Shown piece by piece: positions 22,230-34,646 of a stretch of 64,000 bases of DNA. Location: assembly GCA_964019155.1 (NCBI GenBank), contig OZ025245.1, forward strand, positions 9,155,631 to 9,219,630. Direction: 5' to 3'. The DNA is from Osedax fenrisi (taxonomy: Eukaryota; Annelida; Polychaeta; Sabellida; Siboglinidae). The first letter of the stretch is position 1, and each line of letters begins with the position of its first letter. The translations under genes were made by a program, and so were the position numbers. The notes under the pieces were generated by a model. That model did no database searches. It was given only the letters and a program-made list of their open reading frames with translations, and was not told where the DNA came from.

Positions 22230-23543
22230 ATGTACGCTATAGTTACAAAAATCCATCTACTTGTATAAAAGAATATCCACACCTAGTCCTGCCAAATAAG
22301 TATCGCACAGCAGCGATAGCAGAGGCACACAATGAGGTTGACCATATGTCAGTACGGAAAACCCAGATGAGGTTAATAGAAACATATAGGTGGATAGGTA
22401 TGATAAAGGATATAAAGATACAAATAGATAAATGCGCAGTATGCCAACTGCATAGTAGGAAACCAGAGAGGTATGAAATGGGCGAAATGACAATATCATC
22501 ATATCCAATAGAATTAACTTCTATGGATTTGATAGTACCATTTATACCTAGTACCAATAATAACAGATAAATTCTCACGATTATTTGTCATTGTAATGGC
22601 TATGCAGAAGCAATACCGATACCAGATAAAACAAGCAATAGTGTTATAACAGCTTTTGCATATCAGTTTATAGCGCGACACGGCGTTCCAGAAGTTATTA
22701 TAACTGATAACGGAAAGGAATTTACCGCATTTGATTTCGAACGATATTTAAAATTATTAAAAATTAAGCATACAAAATCTACTCCAGGCCATCCGCAAGG
22801 AAACGGCAGAATTGAGAGATTTAATAGAACACTGAAAGAGTTAATTAACAGACTAGTAAACAATAGGGTACAAAGTTGGGAATCCGTAGTTGCCAGTGCT
22901 ATGCTAGCTTATAGATCTGCACTGTCAGATACAACTGGGTTCACTCCTTTCTATCTGATGTACGGTAGAAATGTTAAATTACCACTTTCAATGTTACTAC
23001 AAGTAAATGAGGGTAATTTCTTTGAAGAAAGATTAGATAATCTTTCCAAGGCTTTTAAGGTAGCTAAGGAATTAACACAAAAATCGCGCGCTTTAAATAG
23101 ATATAGGTTAAAAAGGAAAGCGCATAATAAGATAATATCGATCGGTGATCCAGCCATGCTTTGTGAAGATGATAGGATCACTTTAGCATCGATATGGGAT
23201 CCGCACTGGAAGGTTGCGAAGGTATTCGGTAAAGAGCTAGTTATTGTTCACGATAAGTCGAAAAAAATCAAAAACAGTCAGCAGATAGAAGGTGAGACTG
23301 GGAAAACCACATGTTAATTGGGACAAGGTCAATATGAGAACATATAGATACCAATTAAATCAGTTAACACGAGGAGATGATATGTTCCTAACGAATAGAG
23401 TGGGTCATAAAGCTTTATTTGAAAGGAATGTAATGCAACCTCGGGCTGATAGGATAATAGACATCAGGCAGATTATAAACGTTAGAAAGCATATAAGAGC
23501 GAAGGAAGGAGATGACACTCCTAGTAAAAAAAAAATTCTTTGA
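22230..23543 (+). pseudogene. Integrase remnant of the LTR element
   Basis: The N-terminal HHCC zinc site is visible (His residues in AEAHNEVDHMS and CAVCQLH). The core shows the first Asp in SMDLIVPF, the second in ITDNGKEF and the Glu in GNGRIERFNRT, the DD35E arrangement. C-terminal sequence follows (AYRSALSDTTGFTPFYLMYG). One in-frame stop lies at 22568-22570, between the zinc site and the second Asp, and a frame change falls near 23290. Confidence 0.82.
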
Positions 23544-25000
23544 ATAATGAATGTAAGAGCATTAAAAGCACTCCTATTAAAAGAACTATTCAGAAGATGA
23601 AGAGGTAAACATGAAAGGAAAGAAAAAAAAATCAAGAACGGAAAGATAGAATAATTCATGTGGTGGAAATAATGACCACGATTGTAAATCAAACAAGAAT
23701 GTTTGTGATGATGAATAGAGAATAGATAAGTAACTTAGTATTCTATATGGAAATATTTCAAAGAAGATGATATATTTTGAAACAAGACTAGCCACATATG
23801 AGAACATAGTTGGTTACTAATGATAGACGTACTGCAGAATGATCTAGACGTGAGCAAATTGAATATAATAACTTAGATAAATACCTAGACGTGTACGAGC
23901 AACAGAAAGCAGCACTACATATGGGTCACCTAACAGAAAATACACTACCCAAAATCAAAAATGAAAGACATTCTAAAGTCAGCAAAATGAAGAGGCCATT
24001 CGCACGCTACATTAGAATGTTACTACCAACACTCAGAAATACAACCAATAGAAAAATCAGAAAATCGACTAATATTCCGAGCATTGCTACCTTTCTTCGG
24101 ACAAGAAGAATACAATGTATACAGACTATTCACAATATCTGTATACAAAAATGGCATTACAATGGAGATAGAAGTCGAACACATATTAGCAGTTAGAACT
24201 AAGAATAATTATATCATTGCTCCGGAAGCATGTATCGGAAGTGCACCGATGATATGTGACTCAAATATTTCATATAACAAACGATTCATCTGCGAACGTT
24301 CTGTTATTGCAGGTAACGAAATATCAAAGAAGAATTGCAAATTTACAGCAAAAAAAGAAAAAGGCCGAAGAGACAATCGTGATGAGAGTTGGTGAAAATG
24401 AGTTCATAGTATCTACGATGGGTGAAGAAGTATACTTCCATTACGGAAAATAGAAAACCAACTCGAGGAAATTAAAAAAAGATGTTTATAAGATGAACAT
24501 AGTAGACAACACCATTGTAGATAAATTGATTACATTTAATATGACGAGTGAGAACGTCATAATAAAGGAATTCGAAACTATGAATACCTTCCAAGAAGAA
24601 CATATTGAAAGACTAGAAAAAAAAAAAAAAAATGTTCATATATATAATAAACTAGAAGAAATCAAAGAGATAAGTATTGAAATATAGAGGAGCTCACGCA
24701 TAATAATAACAATAGTCAGCTGGGAAGTTGGTTAAAGGACATCATTGTTTTTACGTTATTATCGCTAATCATAATCTATATTTCTAGAGATCAAATAAAT
24801 CAACGACTTTGTGTGAAAAGTGTATCCGCGAAGAAGATGAGGCTGAAGTGGTCGACTTAACTCAATTGAAAGTACCTCTAAACAGGAAGAAGAGTCAGAT
24901 AAGTAATAATGACTGGAAATTTGAAAATACCGAGATGAAAGAGCTTAGTAAAGAGCAGTAAGTATAAACTGGTAGGTTTACATAATATTTACATAATATG
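23544..25000 (+). pseudogene. env-like third gene remnant
   Basis: Downstream of integrase, several frames carry pieces that fit the envelope gene of errantiviruses: a helical stretch LDVYEQQKAALHMGHLTEN near 23888; a Cys-containing stretch from about 24084 (INCYKs absent, but EACIGSAPMICDSNI and CERSVIAGNE are present); and near 24730 a hydrophobic membrane anchor (DIIVFTLLSLIIIYI) with a short tail. Frameshifts and stops separate them. The assignment rests on position, Cys spacing and the anchor, and is not proven. Confidence 0.55.
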
Positions 25001-25336
25001 ATATCACGAAATATATAAATATATATAAAGATATATGAGATCTAATGATTGAACTAATATTGAGTATGGCAACCTATATATAAGACCATGTCATATTATT
25101 ATTTAGAATTGGATCACCGAGATCAATAATTTACAAGTAAAGAATGGCGACATATTATAAGACCATATCGTAATTAATAGCATAGAAGCAGAGTATGGCG
25201 ACCTATATATAAGACCATACCATATTATTGTTTAAATATAATAGGATCACCGAGATCATAAACATTGTTAGTTGTATACAAGATTAATTCTTGCATTGTA
25301 ATATATTATTGGAGTAAAAATTACAAAAATGTAATT

Positions 25337-25358
25337 TTAACTAAAAGTAGGGGGCGAA
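25337..25358 (+). other. Polypurine tract before the 3' LTR
   Basis: aactaaaagtagggggcgaa lies directly upstream of the 3' LTR, the normal site for plus-strand priming. Confidence 0.6.
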
Positions 25359-26127
25359 TGTAAAGTTCGTATATATAAATACAACTTTAGATGATAATAT
25401 ATACCTGTCAATTACTCCCGATAAATCCCGCCCCTAATAATACTGACCAACCAACGCCGAGTTCAAAAGGTGAAATAGGCGAGCAAACCCGCAGACAAGA
25501 ACCGGTACCGTAAACAAGATAACGAGCTCAACATGTAAGATCGATGAGCAAACCCGCAGTCAAGAACCGGTACCGTAAACAAGATAACGAGCTAAACATC
25601 GATGGGAAATCCCGCAGGCGAGAACCGGCGAAGTAAATGACTTAGATAAATGATGAACAGCTGGATGTCCAAGATCCGTTTATAGGAATATAAGGAAACC
25701 CGAAATGGCAAATAGTCAGTCTCTCCCCGGCAACCGTAATGAACACATCCATTCAACACATACACCGGCCAGAACCGCGACTCCGCTTTCGCAGACAGAC
25801 TCGCAGTACATCAATTCTTGGAGGGCTCCGGCACCGACCGTCATCGACTAAAGCAAATAATTAATCGTGAGTTGACCCACTCTGTTTTATTATTTACTTT
25901 GGAAAAACAATATCCATTCATTTAATATTCAATACAAATATAAACTTGTTATTGTCTTGATTATTAATAGCTAGGATAAATAAATACTACTCAATGTAAT
26001 ACTCCATATATATATAAGAAATTGTTACATAACTATTATGATTCTTTCGACAACCGGTCTGAGTTCATGCTGAAGTAATTCTATCTACTTCGTAACAATA
26101 AACTTATATAAAACGGGGTATCTTACA
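25359..26127 (+). repeat. 3' LTR of the errantivirus-like element
   Basis: 769 bp, the same length as the 5' LTR. I saw no difference between the two when reading them against each other, including the internal 68-bp repeats. Confidence 0.93.
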
Positions 26128-27859
26128 ATATAATAGAATATATTTCTTCAGTATTTTGCGGAAGATTTAAATGAAATACACTTCTTATGATCGAGGTAGC
26201 TTATTCCACATCGAAGCAGCAGACATCCTGAAAGATATATATATATATAATATATATTAATATATAAATATTATGAATACAAATAAGTGTATGAATACTA
26301 TAAAATAACAAATTACATAAACAATTACACATATTAATTAATAACCAACAAATCATTAATTAAATTTAATCACATTTAATTAACCCTATGAGTCCCAGCC
26401 GTTTTTAATATTTATTTTAATAAGTATATTATTACTTAATTTTTAATATATTATTTATAAATATTTATATTTTATATAAATATTTATTGACAAATATGTT
26501 TAATAATGCGGAGAAGAGTTATATATATAAATATATATAATATATATATAAAATTATATATATATATGATAAAGAATTAACAAAACTTTTAAATAATAAA
26601 ACAATGGATTGTTACATTGTAACATTGGATGTTATTTATACATTATATTCTATACATTGATTGTAATAATTTATATACCAATAATACGTATTATTTCTAA
26701 ACAATTACTTTTTATTTAAAATACTTTATTAACAAATTTACTTTATTAAAAAAATACTTTATTAACAAATTAACAAAAAATAAATTTAGTTTTATTAGGG
26801 TAAATCAACAGAATTGCAATTAACAATCAAACTATTTAAAATATCGGTATATTGAATTGAATAATAAAAAATGTGTAGATATAATATATATTGATTTTTG
26901 AAAAGATTTTGATATTGTTTTTCATGAAAAACTTATATATAAATTAAAAGCATATGGTGTATCTAATAAAATAATTAAATGGTTTTATAATTTTTTATGG
27001 AATAGATCTAAAATTACATGGTTTTTAAATTCTTTTTCAAATAGTTCCAGGGGCGGATACAGGGGGGGCTATGGGGGCTCTACCCCCCCCTCATGATTGT
27101 AAAATAGATGATGTGGTTACATCAGAAAAACTTTCAATGTCAATTATAGGTAGGTTTATACATATTTTTTTATATATTCATTAATTGTAATATAATTTAA
27201 AGATATTGACATTATTTATAATGAATTAACAAGTAAAAAACATCAATAAATGTATCTTCTGCTAAAAAAAATACTCGCACAATAATCCATCAAAGATCAC
27301 GTTTTTAAATATCATAAAGAATATGGAAATACTCGGTTATAACCATGTTTATACACACATACTCTTGTTTATCCTACAGTGAATCTATAAATGGCGTATT
27401 GTGTATACCATGTGTTTTTTATTTAACAATTAATCACAATCAAGTTGGAAAATGTGTCACTTCGCCATTGATTAAATTTAAAGGTGCGATTGCTGAAATT
27501 TAAGAATTTAAGAAAATATTAATCTACTATTTACCACAAGAATTCTTTGGAAGAAAATTCTCATTGTATTGCAGTGATAGAAAATAAGAAGCAATCATCT
27601 ATAATTCAAGTCAACAATTCCATATCTAAGCAAATTGAATGCAACAGAGAAAAATTATAATAAATATTAGATATAATCATTATTTGTAAAAGACAACATA
27701 TTTCATTTCGTGGTAATAATGAGTATTCTACTGATCCAAATTCTAATCTAGGAAATGTCAATGCACTTCTAAAACTATGTATAACCTCTGGAAATGGTAC
27801 CTTAAAAGAACACTTTTTAATGTGTAATAAAAATTCTAAATACACCTCAAAAACAACAC

Positions 27860-28540
27860 AGAATGAATAGATATTTGAATGTGGTGAATATATTAAAGAA
27901 AGAATAATTTATGAAATAAAAAAATCTAAATATTGTAGTGTACTAGCTGATGAAACCACAGATATACCTAATACTAAACAAATGGATTTAGCAATTAGAT
28001 ATTTTGATAGTAAGTGTATCACTGAAAAGTTTATTTCTTTCATAGAATGTGAAAATCTTAGTGGAGAAAGTATAGCTAACTTGATTATGGATACACTAAC
28101 TAAAGTTGAATTAAATCTTGAAAATTTAAGAGTGCAATAATACGATTGAGCAAGACATATGTCTGGCAAAGTAAAAGGAACGTCAACTATAATTCTGAAT
28201 AAGTAACATAAAGCTACATATGTACACTGTAGATCACACGTATTAGATCTATCAATAGTAAATACGATGGGCATATTATTAGAAATCTGCATATTTTTTA
28301 AATATTCTGCCAAGAGGCAAAAAGAGGTAAAGTTTACTAGAAGAAAATATTAAACAAATTTGTGCCAGACATGATGCTTTGCGAGTATTCATCGAACTGT
28401 ATCAAGCTATACTTGTAATAATAATAATGTTAGATATATATGAAGATAAAACATTGAATTCAGAAAGTATAACAAAAGCTAACGGTCTTTACAATTCTAT
28501 GAGTAATACACCATTTATTATGTAATTAATTAATTACAAT
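27860..28540 (+). pseudogene. hAT-like transposase remnant (DUF4371 region)
   Basis: The plus strand reads EYIKERIIYEIKKSKYCSV, LADETTDIPNTKQMDLAIRY and CENLSGESIANLIMDTL, the conserved DUF4371 region of ZMYM1-like hAT transposases with the catalytic-type D in ADETTD. A stop then breaks the expected GQGYDG box (reads VQ-stop-YD-stop). Later pieces (THVHCRSHVLDLS-like and the DIYEDKTLNSESITKA region) match copy 1. Not functional. Confidence 0.78.
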
Positions 28541-28768
28541 TGTATGTAATAATTCACTTAATTCGTAAAAAATGAACAACTGCTCTCCGGAGTAGGTCAA
28601 TAGATGCATATAAGGCAAATCAATATATTCAAAGTGTAATTAAAGGGATACAAGTTTGTAGAGATAAATATTGATGAAGTACAATTAGAATGGAATGAAG
28701 AAGCACCACATGTATTATCATATTAAGAACAATAAATACATATTTACGTTCGACTATGAGTGCACTAT

Positions 28769-28904
28769 AAATAATATAATCATAATCGATCTTTATGTAT
28801 ATATATAATAAATAATGTCCATTTAGTCGATCTACATGTAGATCGACTAAATGGACATTCTTTATTATATATATACATAAAGATCGATTATGATTATATT
28901 ATTT
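28769..28904. repeat. 136-bp near-perfect palindrome in hAT-like copy 2
   Basis: Arms of 68 bp meet at tctaca|tgtaga with one mismatch noticed. The single-arm version is present in copy 1 near 8070-8150, so the inverted duplication arose in copy 2. Confidence 0.9.
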
Positions 28905-29720
28905 CCAAATTTCCAAGAAGAATACAATTGATTAATTTATTTGATTAATAGTTTTTATTAAATGAAATATAAAATATTATTCTATTTAATTAATATAGTA
29001 TTTAATTTTTATATATATATATACCTACATAGTATTCAATTGAATATTATCATAGTAAATAAGTCTTATTTTAAAAATTGAATGTCAGCCCCCCCTTATA
29101 AAATTCCTGTATCCGCCCCTGAGTTCTATTGTAAAATCTGGAGTAGGTCTGTATATTATTAGAGTACATCTGTACCACAATGATCGGTTTTAGGTCCAAT
29201 TTTATTTGTATTATATATTAATTATCTTCCTAGTATATTCTCTTCAATAATTCATATTGATTTATTTGCCGACAATACAAAAATATATTTATCTTTCACA
29301 TCTAATCTCTTTTACAAAATAATTTAAATTTATTTTCACAATGGGCAAATAAATGGTAATTAAATATGTTATTATCAAAATGTGCAGTTATGACTTTAGG
29401 AAAGGTTACTCAATCTAAATATTTTATAAATAATATTCAATTAGAAAATGTTACTTTTTTATAAACATGATTATATTTGTAAAAAAACATATTTTTGAAT
29501 TAAATTGTAGATGCATTACTACAAAATCACCTAGAGCATTATTAAATAAAACCTATACAATTTATTGCAGACCAATTTTAGAATATGCTTAAATAATTTG
29601 GTCATCTTTTTCAAAGGTTAGTAAATTTCATAGTCTCATAAACCAAATTTAAAGAGTGCAACTATTATTTACAATATATGTAGGCAATTAAATGTGTATG
29701 AAAACATTCAACTTAATTGA

Positions 29721-30533
29721 TGTATTTTATTTTTTTTTATTTTAATTTAAATACTTTTTTGAAATCAAAATAAGATTTAAAAAAAGGTATTATTCAAATA
29801 TTAAAAAAAATAAAACAGAATATTACATTTTATCAAATAACAATTGTAGGATTAAATATTTTTTAAAACAAAATACGTTTTCATATTTATCATTAAATTA
29901 CTAACAGTTCGTGTATATATTATTTTTTGATATCTCTCATAGTTACTTAGATACGAGAGGGGGTCGGTATTAGGAGGGGGTCGGTAATCGGGTACTTTCC
30001 CCTACATGAAATATTTTACTAATTTAAATTTTAAAAAGCTATAATTTTATCAATGAAATAATAAGATATACTTTTTGAAATATAAATTATAATAAACAAA
30101 ATAAAGATATGCTAGAATATATATTTTTTTTAATTTGTAAATTTTAAATCCATGAAGGTATTAAAATGTATTACAAAATAGTAAAAATCAGTGTAAATCC
30201 TAGGATATCTATACACATACACAATAATATTAAAAGAAAAATATACATATATTAATACAACAATAATTTATGTTTGGTAAATAGTAAACCTATGTATATA
30301 TGTGTACAATTATAATATATTTATATGATATATATTTATAATACATAATGAGTATTATAATGATTTGTATATTTATCAATACATTAATGTTGTTCTCTCA
30401 TTCCTAACTTCTGTTCATTATTGTATACTTATATACAATATTATTATCATGTTATTAGTGTAAACGTTATACTCCGGGTTATACTATAGTATAATTAGTA
30501 TACTAATACTATATAGATAATAATATGTACTCT

Positions 30534-30584
<51 letters not shown>

Positions 30585-30880
30585 ATTCATTAGGTAACAT
30601 CCCGATTAGCTAACAATTTATTCTGATCTAGAATTGTTAGATAATATCGATTATACTACTGTATAATAAATGTTACATTATGCATTAATAATTATTATAT
30701 AATAACAATTATATTTCAATATAATATATATATATATATATATATATCAATTATGATTTTATGTATTATTAAAATGCAATCATTAATTACATACTATAGA
30801 ATATACACTACTATAGCATGATATATAATTATATATAATGAAAAATAATCTCACATTTAAAAAATCTATATATATATTGT
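29721..30880. other. AT-rich DNA with a TAGGGGAAAGTAC terminus
   Basis: At 29950-30005, ggtcggtattagg, ggtcggtaatcgggtacttt and cccctacatg form an isolated right end of the TAGGGGA-type family. (TA)n lies at 30538-30580. Nothing else is recognised. Confidence 0.45.
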
Positions 30881-31145
30881 TATTTTTATTTGGTGGAGTC
30901 CTTTAAGCCCATCCAGGAACTTAGATGAAGCTTTCACTTATAACCATACATGGCTCTAATGTCCCTTCGAAGACGTTCTCATGTTAAGGCATCCATGGTT
31001 TTAACGAGAGCCGATCATTTATTTATATATAATTATATAAGATCACTCCTAAATAATATTTTAAGACCCATTTTATAAAATTAATTAATGGTCCGGACGA
31101 AGCTCGAACCCGTGTTCTACTGCTTGTGTGTCTGACGCCTTAGCA
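30881..31145 (-). mobile_element. tRNA-derived SINE, copy 3
   Basis: In minus orientation it reads the tRNA-like head (cgcc...cagacacacaagcag with B box gggttcgagc), then gatcggctctcgttaaaacc, cttcgaagggacattagagcc, and the tail with gtggagtcc complement and AATAAC. It is better preserved than copies 1 and 2. Confidence 0.75.
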
Positions 31146-31147
31146 TA

Positions 31148-31190
<43 letters not shown>

Positions 31191-31695
31191 GTATATTTAA
31201 TTAGTATACTATATGAGTATGTATATATGTGTATGATTCAGTATGTTCATATGCGTGTATATATCACACCAATACGATATGCGCATATACGTAAACATGC
31301 ATATTTCTACAACTATTGTTATATATGTACAAGTTATACATACATATATCATATATTATATATGTATGTACATGTTTATATGTATACATATTTAAACTAA
31401 ACACATGTGCAGTGCACACTGTGAAGTGTGTATATATAAAGACCTATGAGTGCATACGCGTACATCGTATACAGTGCAGGTATATTAAATATATATCCCC
31501 TTAAGATAAGGGGTGGGTAAAGGGGATTAAAACAGAAAGCAAAATTCGAAAACAAAAATTAGATCCATGCATTAGTTATTGAGTGTTTTTCCTATACAAT
31601 TAGTATGGATAGATGCAAATGTTAACATAGTTAACATAAGGGTTAATAGGAAGTAAATTGAAATTAAATTGAATTGTGTATTAATCAGTTTGTAT

Positions 31696-31930
31696 TAGTG
31701 ATGTAAATGATGCCAGTCAAATATAAAGCATGATGCAGTCTCAGTCTCAGTTACATAAAGTCTCAACTCGGCTCGGGCTCGTTTTGTCAGAGTCTCGGCT
31801 CGGCTCGGGATCGCTTGGCTAGAGTCTCGGCTCGGGCTCGTTTTTTTTCCGAAAATGAAAGTCACGGCTCGGCATCAAAAACCAATAGTCTCGGCTCGGC
31901 ATCAAAATCTCGGCATCATTTAAATCCCTA
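31696..31930. mobile_element. hAT-type MITE with internal TCTCGGCTCGG repeats
   Basis: The TIRs are TAGTGATGTAAATGATGCC and TAGGGATTTAAATGATGCC (17 of 19). The flanks GTTTGTAT and GTTGGTAT match at 7 of 8. The interior is a low-complexity array of tctcggctcgg / ggctcgggctcg. A related degraded copy lies at about 42495-42640. Confidence 0.8.
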
Positions 31931-32359
31931 GTTGGTATGCACTATATTTTAATACATAAATAGTCGTACGTCATACGGTAAATACATTTTTTTTTCGCTA
32001 GCTCAAAATCTGTCAGATATGGTATTTTATTTCGATAAAATATCATAACAATTTTTTTACCATTCATGTTTTTGAGAATGTCGAATATAATTGTTTATAA
32101 TTTATCTATGTATATAGGGGTATACCCTTATAAATAGTATCAAAATAATATTATATCATTATATATTCATTTTAAAAAAATGTAAAGTAAAATTCTATAA
32201 ATAGTATATATTTACAGGAACATTTTAGGAAAAAATTATTACAAATATTTTATATATGTTATCATTGAAGAAATTACCTATTATCTTGGGTGTTAAAATG
32301 TCGTGTTACAAAAAAAATGTGAAGTTGGTCAAAATAATTTGTTTAGTATTTTGTTTATT

Positions 32360-32485
32360 TCCTATGTTAAATATTGTATGTACCTATGTTAAATATTGTA
32401 TGTACCTATGTTAAATATTGTATGTATCCATGATAAATATTGTATGTACCTATGTTAAATATTGAATATACCCATGTTAAACTTT
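32360..32485. repeat. 22-bp tandem repeat (tatgttaaatattgtatgtacc), about 5-6 units
   Basis: Direct head-to-tail units with a few substitutions. No open frame of interest. Confidence 0.9.
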
Positions 32486-32766
32486 GATGGATTATCCCTG
32501 CCCTCGTGGTCATCCAAAATGTCTACATTTTTTGTGACTAGTTAGTATACTATCATTTATTTATTTTATCGATCAAGCATAGTCCATCATCAACAAGTCA
32601 AATTATTCACCCTTAACGTAGGTCGTACGGCGTATGATAATCTACGACGTACATTAAGCCTGCCAGTACTTTTATAATAGAAGAGCTCTAGATGATACTT
32701 AATGGCATTACAAAATATAAATAGTTCAATAGTTTAAGAGCGTTTGTTTTTTTAGAATAGGAGATA

Positions 32767-33375
32767 TTATGGCAGTCGTGAGGCAGGGCCAGAGTTTAGT
32801 GAGTTCGCAATAATATCCAAGAAAATAGGAGAAAATAACGGTGAAAGTGTGTGATATAACGATAAAGGTAGGGGATCAGTGGAGGAGGCACAGTGGTATT
32901 TCATGAGTAGGTCATTTACATCATACAGTGAAGGGATAGTGCATATACTTAATGAGTCAATAGGATGGGTATTAGATATGGTAGGATTGAGTATGGATAT
33001 AAATTGAGTAGAGGCGCAGTTGATATTATTAATGCTTGCAATTTTATTTTCAAAGAATTTTTCAAAAAGAGAGTTGAAAATTTGACGTGTTCGGTAAAAT
33101 GGAGAGTATTTTTCATCTGGAGGAGAGAGAATTTTATTTTCCATTTTAAATAATATGCGAGGATCGGAGGAGATCAATGCTATCTTTTTGTTATAATAGA
33201 TGGATTTTGAACGAGATATAGTAGATTTGTATTTTTTTCTAGCTAGTGCTAGAGTTAATTATGTTTCAATAAAGGATTTTTAAGAAATTTCTTCTCAAAT
33301 TTGCGAACACTCTTCTTGAAGATGAAAAGTTCGTGAGAGATCCAGGGAGAAAAATAACGGTCGGTAATTAATGTG
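32767..33375 (-). pseudogene. LINE fragment, region between endonuclease and RT
   Basis: The minus-strand open piece 32767-33177 (136 codons) contains the pre-RT linker typical of L2/CR1 LINEs (SLFEKFFENKIASINNIN, then STDPLPLSLYHTLSPLF). Upstream, at about 33290-33370, WISHELFIFKKSVRKFEKKF resembles the segment just before that linker, after a frame change and a stop. The RT catalytic part is absent. Confidence 0.65.
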
Positions 33376-34244
33376 GTTTTAGTAGGTGCATGTATATGTA
33401 TTATTTGTGTATTTATGTATTATTTCATATAATTATGATACTGAATAAATCTTGCATATATATATATATATATATTTGCTTTGAATAATAGTTACAGGGG
33501 TATTGTTGTAGTCCATAGTACAAGATTTAAGCTGATCTAATAGTAAATATGTATATTGTTATATAGTAATATTGTCTATATTGTGTATAAACAGTGGGAA
33601 AATAATATTTAATTTTAATTTATCTAAAAAATTATCAATAAATAAACAAATTTAAAATTATACTTAAATTCAATAACAAATAAACGTGATTGTGTAGTCA
33701 AATTTATTATATTCAACTAATAAATAATAATTATAATGGATAATATTTAATAATAATAGATAATAGTAGACTATAAATATGTGAATGGAAACGCTATTCT
33801 TAACGATATGGGTGATTTGAATTGTTTAAGAAATTACATTTGTTTATTTACAATGATGTTTAAAGTTAAAGGTTATATGTATGATATAGTATATATATAT
33901 ATATATATATATATTGAATTTGGATTGAATGTGAACGTATTTAAATTATACGGAATAGGCAAACATTCCCAATGAAAGTTCACTTCGAACGCTAAATGAT
34001 TATGACTCATAATATAAATAAATGCGCGTTCACGCAAAACAATCATGACGATTTAGTATATTAATAGGTAGATTATTAAATATTATATAGTTATGTAATA
34101 TTAAGTTCGGAACACACACATAGATAAGTTGTTAACGCGTTCCCAATAGAGGGGGCTTCTTACGTAACTATTTATAGTATACTATAGGTATAACTATACA
34201 TAGAGCTACGCGTATAATACTTAATAGACAACCTATATGGGCTC

Positions 34245-34383
34245 TGGAGCTATGTAGGGTGGACCAACCAATCAAAATAAACTTTGTGGCGAAAGTGGGG
34301 GGGAACCAATACATAGGATGTCCCCCCTATATTTTATAGTGGGGGGTCATAGCACCCCTTCCCCCACTGTTGCAGCGCCCCTA
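34245..34383 (-). mobile_element. hAT-type MITE (TAGGGGCGCTGCAAC family), copy 1
   Basis: Read on the minus strand, it starts taggggcgctgcaac and shares ccccccac, aatataggggggacatcc, tatgtattggt and attggttggtcc with the element at 55344-55493. The far end is diverged or truncated. Confidence 0.6.
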
Positions 34384-34646
34384 GCTGCGCGATGTTGGGT
34401 AGCTAGTGTAGAGAGGTACATCTCGTATTAGAAGTACATAACTAAAGTAGAGTAACGGTGGCTAGAGGAAGTACTGATCACGTGAGGTTAAGTACATTCT
34501 GATTACGTAATGCTCGAGGACGTAACACCGGTACATATGTCCTAGAGGTATTACGTCATAGGACTTGTTTGTTCTTACGTAAACGTTATAGTAGGTTCTA
34601 TTACATTACATTATATTATATGTTGTATTATAATCATTAACATTAA

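Larger units (their letters stand above)
19762..26127 (+). mobile_element. Complete but gutted LTR retrotransposon, Ty3/gypsy errantivirus-like
   Basis: Two 769-bp LTRs (TGTAAAG...CTTACA) appear identical by eye and are flanked by ATAT on both sides (19758-19761 and 26128-26131). The interior keeps, in order, a short gag start, the RT N-terminus, RNase H, integrase and an env-like region. Most of gag, the protease and the RT catalytic core are missing, and stops and frameshifts occur throughout. It must have moved using proteins supplied in trans, or been copied by another route. Confidence 0.88.
27048..29121 (+). mobile_element. hAT-like transposon copy 2 (ZMYM1/DUF4371 type), 5-bp target duplication
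   Basis: Starts caggggcggatacagg at 27048 and ends with its complement at 29121. The flanks AGTTC (27043-27047) and AGTTC (29122-29126) are identical. Both ends carry G or C runs inside the TIR, as in copy 1. The coding remnant is at 27860-28540. A 136-bp palindrome is unique to this copy. Confidence 0.85.
26820..29720 (+). pseudogene. LINE RT fragment split by a hAT-like insertion
   Basis: Before the insertion, 26880-27047 encodes an RT piece (KDFDIVFHEKLIYKLKAYGV, then WFYNFLWNRSK). After it, 29127 onward continues the same motif order and ends with a stretch like KTYTIYCRPILEYA near 29560. Stops are frequent. Removing the insertion and one AGTTC copy makes the reading frame continuous at the junction, which shows that the LINE was there first. 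Confidence 0.7.

Noticed and set aside
23891..24687. Independent host genes in the short plus-strand frames after the integrase
   Set aside because: They are frame-shifted pieces between the LTRs in the position of an env-like gene and are better explained as its remnants.
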